The notes under the pieces were generated by a model. The model was given only the letters and a program-made list of their open reading frames with translations, was not told where the DNA came from and made no database searches. DNA of 64,000 nucleotides from Litsea cubeba (taxonomy: Eukaryota > Streptophyta > Magnoliopsida > Laurales > Lauraceae). Location of the stretch: assembly GCA_012931725.1 (NCBI GenBank), contig CM022949.1, positions 817,558 to 881,557 on the forward strand, written 5' to 3'. Below are positions 60,317 to 64,000 of the stretch, one piece after another; positions within the stretch are counted from its first letter, which is position 1; every line of letters starts with the position of its first letter. A program made the position numbers and the translations under genes.

Positions 60317-60921
60317 CTAGTAATTTCACGTGCCTGAAGGCACGACGCACTACCGGACCTGAATATGTCTCAGACCGACCGAACCTAGGTTCTATGCGTC
60401 TCGAAAGCAAGTTCAACCATAAAATGGATTCCACAAAAAAAAAAAAAATCCAATTGATTGCCAAATGATATAATTCTATTCATTCATGAAATCTTTCACC
60501 CAATTTGCTCTTCTCATCTTCTTATCTTGGTCTCATCTCATCATCAATGAAGTAGTGCTTTTTTTAAAAAAAATGAAGAAGGGATGGCAATACCTGTAAA
60601 TAAATCAAACTTGCTGACCCTTTTTGCTTTTAATGAGAATGGCAAAAACTTGTAAATTTATCCAACTTTTAGCCCCTTTTCTTTTAAATGAAAAATGAAT
60701 GGCTATACCTATAAATAACTCTAACTTGCTGCCCCCTTTTGTATTCCCCTCTTAAATCCAAGGGTTCAAAATATCCCTTGGATTTATGTACATAGATCCA
60801 AGGGCTTAAAATGTCCCAGGATTCAAAACCTGAGCTGCCATATTATCCCTTGGATTTATGTACATAGATCCAAGGGCTTAAAATATCTCAGGATTCAAAA
60901 CCTGAGCTGCCATATTATAGA
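60317..60921 (-). mobile_element. Short Helitron, downstream member of a tandem pair (605 bp)
   Basis: On the minus strand it begins TCTATAATATGGCAGCTC at 60921 and ends CTAG at 60317, with the next base T. A 3' hairpin, CGTGCCTTCAGGCACG, lies 8 nt before the CTAG. These are the structural marks of Helitrons (5' TC, 3' hairpin plus CTRR, insertion before T). The element is non-coding. An internal 71-bp unit (about 60776-60846 and 60847-60917) is doubled, explaining why it is longer than its neighbour. Confidence 0.85.
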
Positions 60922-61456
60922 CTAGAAATATCCCGTGCCTAAAGGCATAACGCACCACCGGACCTGGATATGCCTCAGACCGACCGAACTTAGGTTCCAT
61001 GTGTCTCGAAAGCAAGTCCAACTATAAAATGGATTCCACAAAAAAAAAATCCAATTGATTGCCAAATGATATAATTCCATTCATTCATGAAATCTTTAAC
61101 CCAATTTGCTCATCTCATCTTCTTATCTTGGTTCCATCTCATCATCAATGAAGTAGTGCTTTTAAAAAAAATAATAATAATAAGAAGGGATGGCAATACA
61201 TGTAAATAACTCAAAATTGCTAACCTTTTTGCATTTGATGGGGATGGCAAGAACTTGTAAATTTATCCAACTTTTAGCCCTTTTTCTTTTAAATGAAAAA
61301 TGGATGACAATCCCTGTAAATAATTCTAACTTGCTGCCCCCTTTTGTATTCCCTTCTTAAATCCAAGGGTTCAAAATATCCCTTGGATTTATATACATAG
61401 ATCCAAGGGCTTAAAATGTCTCAGGATTCAAAACCTGAACTGCCATATTATATAGA
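60922..61456 (-). mobile_element. Short Helitron, upstream member of a tandem pair (535 bp)
   Basis: On the minus strand it begins TCTATATAATATGGCAG at 61456, preceded by A, and ends CTAG at 60922, exactly abutting the TC start of the next element. A 3' hairpin TGCCTTTAGGCA lies just before GGGATATTTCTAG. Sequence similarity to the neighbour runs along its whole length. It is non-coding. Confidence 0.85.
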
Positions 61457-61867
61457 TATATATACTTTTAAGCATAAAAGTAAATTGCTCTTAACTAGTT
61501 TTTGTAAGGAATTTAAAAAAAGATTTTTGCATTCATAGCAAGGAAAGAATGTCATTTTCTGGTTGGGTCATGACTAAACCAATCTTAGGCACAAACTAAT
61601 GCTTCTACCGTATCTGGTTTCAAAGAAGTCCTATGTGAGTCAAGTACCCTCCCTCCTGTGCTAAATGACTTTGTAGCGGGCCGGGCCGGGCCTGAACGGC
61701 TGGGTTGTTTCTACCCAGTCCCAGTCCCATTTTGGCCGGGCTTTGAAATGTATTGTCCAAGCCCAGCCCACTGGGTTCAAATTTTTTTAAAAGCCCTGTA
61801 TCTTCGAACTTGGGACGGGCCGTACCGGGCTTTTTACCTGTTTCAACGCATCCCATTGACAGGCCTA
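61457..61867. other. Stretch between the Helitrons and duplication copy 2
   Basis: No gene was recognised. The last 200 bp are rich in GGGCCGGGCC motifs and end in TTGACAGGCCTA, which looks like the right terminus of a hAT-type element. No left terminus or target repeat was found. Confidence 0.5.
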
Positions 61868-64000
61868 GTCAGTATTCACATTGATCAGACAATTCTGATA
61901 AAACTAAAAGTCAATGAAAACTTACTTGACTGACTCTTATCTTTGATCATTCAGTATAGTTTCAAAACAATGAAGGGGTCCAAATATCAGTGATGTATGG
62001 GCTATTGTGTATTTGGGTTTACATGCTTGAAATATGTAATCAAACATTATCAAAAGAAAGGGGTCCACATTTGGCACATCAATTATATCAAATAAATAAA
62101 CAAGTTATAGGTATCTTCTTTCAATTGACAAATTAAGAGCCTGTCCCTCGGATCCTGTGAGTGTCTTATCATGTCCCTCTGCGGGTATCATTTTTTCAGG
62201 TTTATGGACTGCTGTGGCCCACCTGATGATTGGAAAGATCTTAGCTGATTGGCTGATGGGCCCCAATTACTTGAAAAAGGCCCTGTTTTAAGGAATATAT
62301 TATTAGGTAACATGATATAATTTGGCTAAATGCCTATTTTAGGTATGGATTTCCTTTATAGGAGTGCAAATGGGTCGGGCCCATTTGGACCGGGTTCGGG
62401 CCTTGGGTTGTATTATGCACGCCTGGTCTTATTTAAAATTTGGATTGCATGTTTAATATTTGGACGGATTTGGGCAAAGTGGAAAAAGGCCCGAAGCCCG
62501 GTCTGGCCCACCGAAACAAGTAGTTCCATGACTTATTTGTTAAAACTAGTGATAGAAAGGCCCACCCAGCTGCCCAACTGACGAAATGGGGGTGGGCCGG
62601 TCTCGTACCAGGAACTTAAGGGCTATGTCAAGCTTGGGCCGGATATGAACCTATTTTCTGAAACTGGTCCTAGCCGGGAACTTACAGGCTATGTCAAGCT
62701 CAGCAGCCCGGGCCATGAACACCCCTAGTGTTTACTGTAAACCCAACCCAGACAATAACTGGGTCAACTCAGCCAGGGGTACTGGGCCTCATTTACACCC
62801 TATGACCAAGTACCAACCAAGAAGAACATGGGTTACACCAAGGGATGTAAACTGGGTCAGTTTTTTAGCCCAGTTCACAAGAAGTCAAACCTAGGGCTGA
62901 TTAAGTTTTTATGACGCTCATGATTAGATTAATTGCTGGACCTTACCCTAACCCAATTTTTCATTCAAAAAGGGTGCTGAGTTGGAATCCCAGTCTAAGG
63001 ATTCTTGTATTGAAACTCATCTTCCATATATACTTGCAAACATTACATTTGAGGAGTCGGAGAAGAGAAGAATGAGCAAAAACAGGAATATGAGCCCTGA
63101 TATGAGTTGTGAACAGGGTCGGCGCCGACCTTATTCACACTGAATAAGGTGGGCGCCGATGATGTGCCAAATAGGTAAAAAAAAAAAAATGAAAATCAGG
63201 CACAATTGCTCTAATTTGTGCCTCACTTGCTAAAGTGTTTGATTGCATAACACGTCCGGATTAAGTGTTTTTTCCGGTAAAATCCTCAAAGAAAAATATG
63301 GAAAAGAAAAAAAGATTCTCTCACTAAATGCTTTATTTAGCAAAAAAGTAAATCTATTTTTCGACTAATTTAGAACAAAAGATTTTTGCCTTAACATGGA
63401 GAGGAAATAAATATCATTATCTCTAGAGAAATTGTTTCTTTTTGTTATAACAATGGGATTTAACTTTTAATAATTAACTTGTATTTACAAAATTATTTTA
63501 GGATAATTATTTTTGACATAACATTCTCAACTCAAATTAAAAAACACAACAATGGAGAATCAAGAGGTGATTGATTCTCCATAGGAGGATTTCCCACTCC
63601 TAATTTTCTCCTCATTTATCCACCTAGTAAAGATTCTCCAACGGTCTTTGTGGATATGTCCCATTGGAGAGTTGTAGATGACTTCTCCCTCTGTAATCTA
63701 TTCTTTATTGGATATTAAAGACATGCTTATCTTAAAAAAAAAAAAAAAAAACATAATTCAAATATGAATGGTAGCAACAATGTCCAAAACATAGTCCAAG
63801 TTGAAAAAAATCAGCAACCCAGCTTTCGATTCTAATGTGGATTGTAGTTGTATTCCCATTTGATTGAATGGTCCATGCACCATGTACCCTAAATTAACCA
63901 GATCAATTTTCTCAATCACCACACCGTGGACCCCATGTTATGTTCACAAACACACTAGACCCAAGGACACCATGTGAAACCTTTCCAAGGGGACGTTTTT
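61868..64000. repeat. Direct segmental duplication, copy 2 (open at the window edge)
   Basis: Colinear with 57691-59851, including the hAT-like short element (62359-62727) and the hairpin (near 63121-63157). It continues beyond the window. Confidence 0.95.

Noticed and set aside
61675..61867. Complete hAT-like element ending at TTGACAGGCCTA
   Set aside because: No left terminus and no 8-bp flank repeat were found; kept only as debris.
1..64000. CRISPR array, bacterial operon or organellar insert
   Set aside because: No regularly spaced identical repeats with unique spacers, no bacterial-type gene spacing, and no plastid or mitochondrial genes were recognised.

Overview
This is nuclear DNA of a flowering plant. 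It is AT-rich, gene-poor and repeat-rich, with GT-AG introns and plant-specific gene families. The sequence does not fix the species. Five protein genes can be supported. They are a GPI-anchored arabinogalactan-type protein (9081-9854, +), an 18-exon NADPH-cytochrome P450 reductase of 704 codons (16506-23985, +), two FPF1-like genes encoding identical 106-residue proteins (28362-28682, - and 36629-36949, +), and a two-exon non-canonical Aux/IAA gene of the IAA33 type (48288-49210, -). No tRNA, rRNA, CRISPR array or organellar insert was recognised.

Layout. 1-9 kb: a minisatellite at the left edge, then a complete 3.55-kb autonomous-type hAT transposon (1792-5340). It has a perfect 8-bp target duplication and a transposase gene broken only at three homopolymers. 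A short tRNA-like SINE with a perfect 15-bp target duplication follows. 9-10 kb: the AGP gene. 10-16 kb: repeat debris and two SINE candidates. 16.5-24 kb: the reductase gene, with an RTE-type LINE tail and a long CT microsatellite in intron 15. 26.7-38.5 kb: a large inverted repeat (arms about 3.87 and 3.76 kb, spacer about 4.16 kb), each arm carrying one FPF1-like gene in divergent orientation. 39-47 kb: non-autonomous hAT-like elements, a partial direct duplication and MITEs. 48.3-49.2 kb: the IAA33-type gene. 50-56 kb: more hAT-like short elements and a SINE with target duplication. 57.7-64 kb: a direct segmental duplication offset by 4177 bp. Its two copies bracket two short Helitrons joined head-to-tail.

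The genes do not form a pathway. The reductase supplies electrons to microsomal P450s, the AGP is a cell-surface proteoglycan backbone, the FPF1-like proteins belong to a family linked to flowering and growth, and the IAA33-type protein belongs to auxin signalling. The main interest is structural: a gene-bearing inverted duplication whose coding differences are all synonymous, a Helitron tandem with an exact CTAG/TC junction, and a hAT insertion that looks recent yet is frameshifted only at homopolymers.
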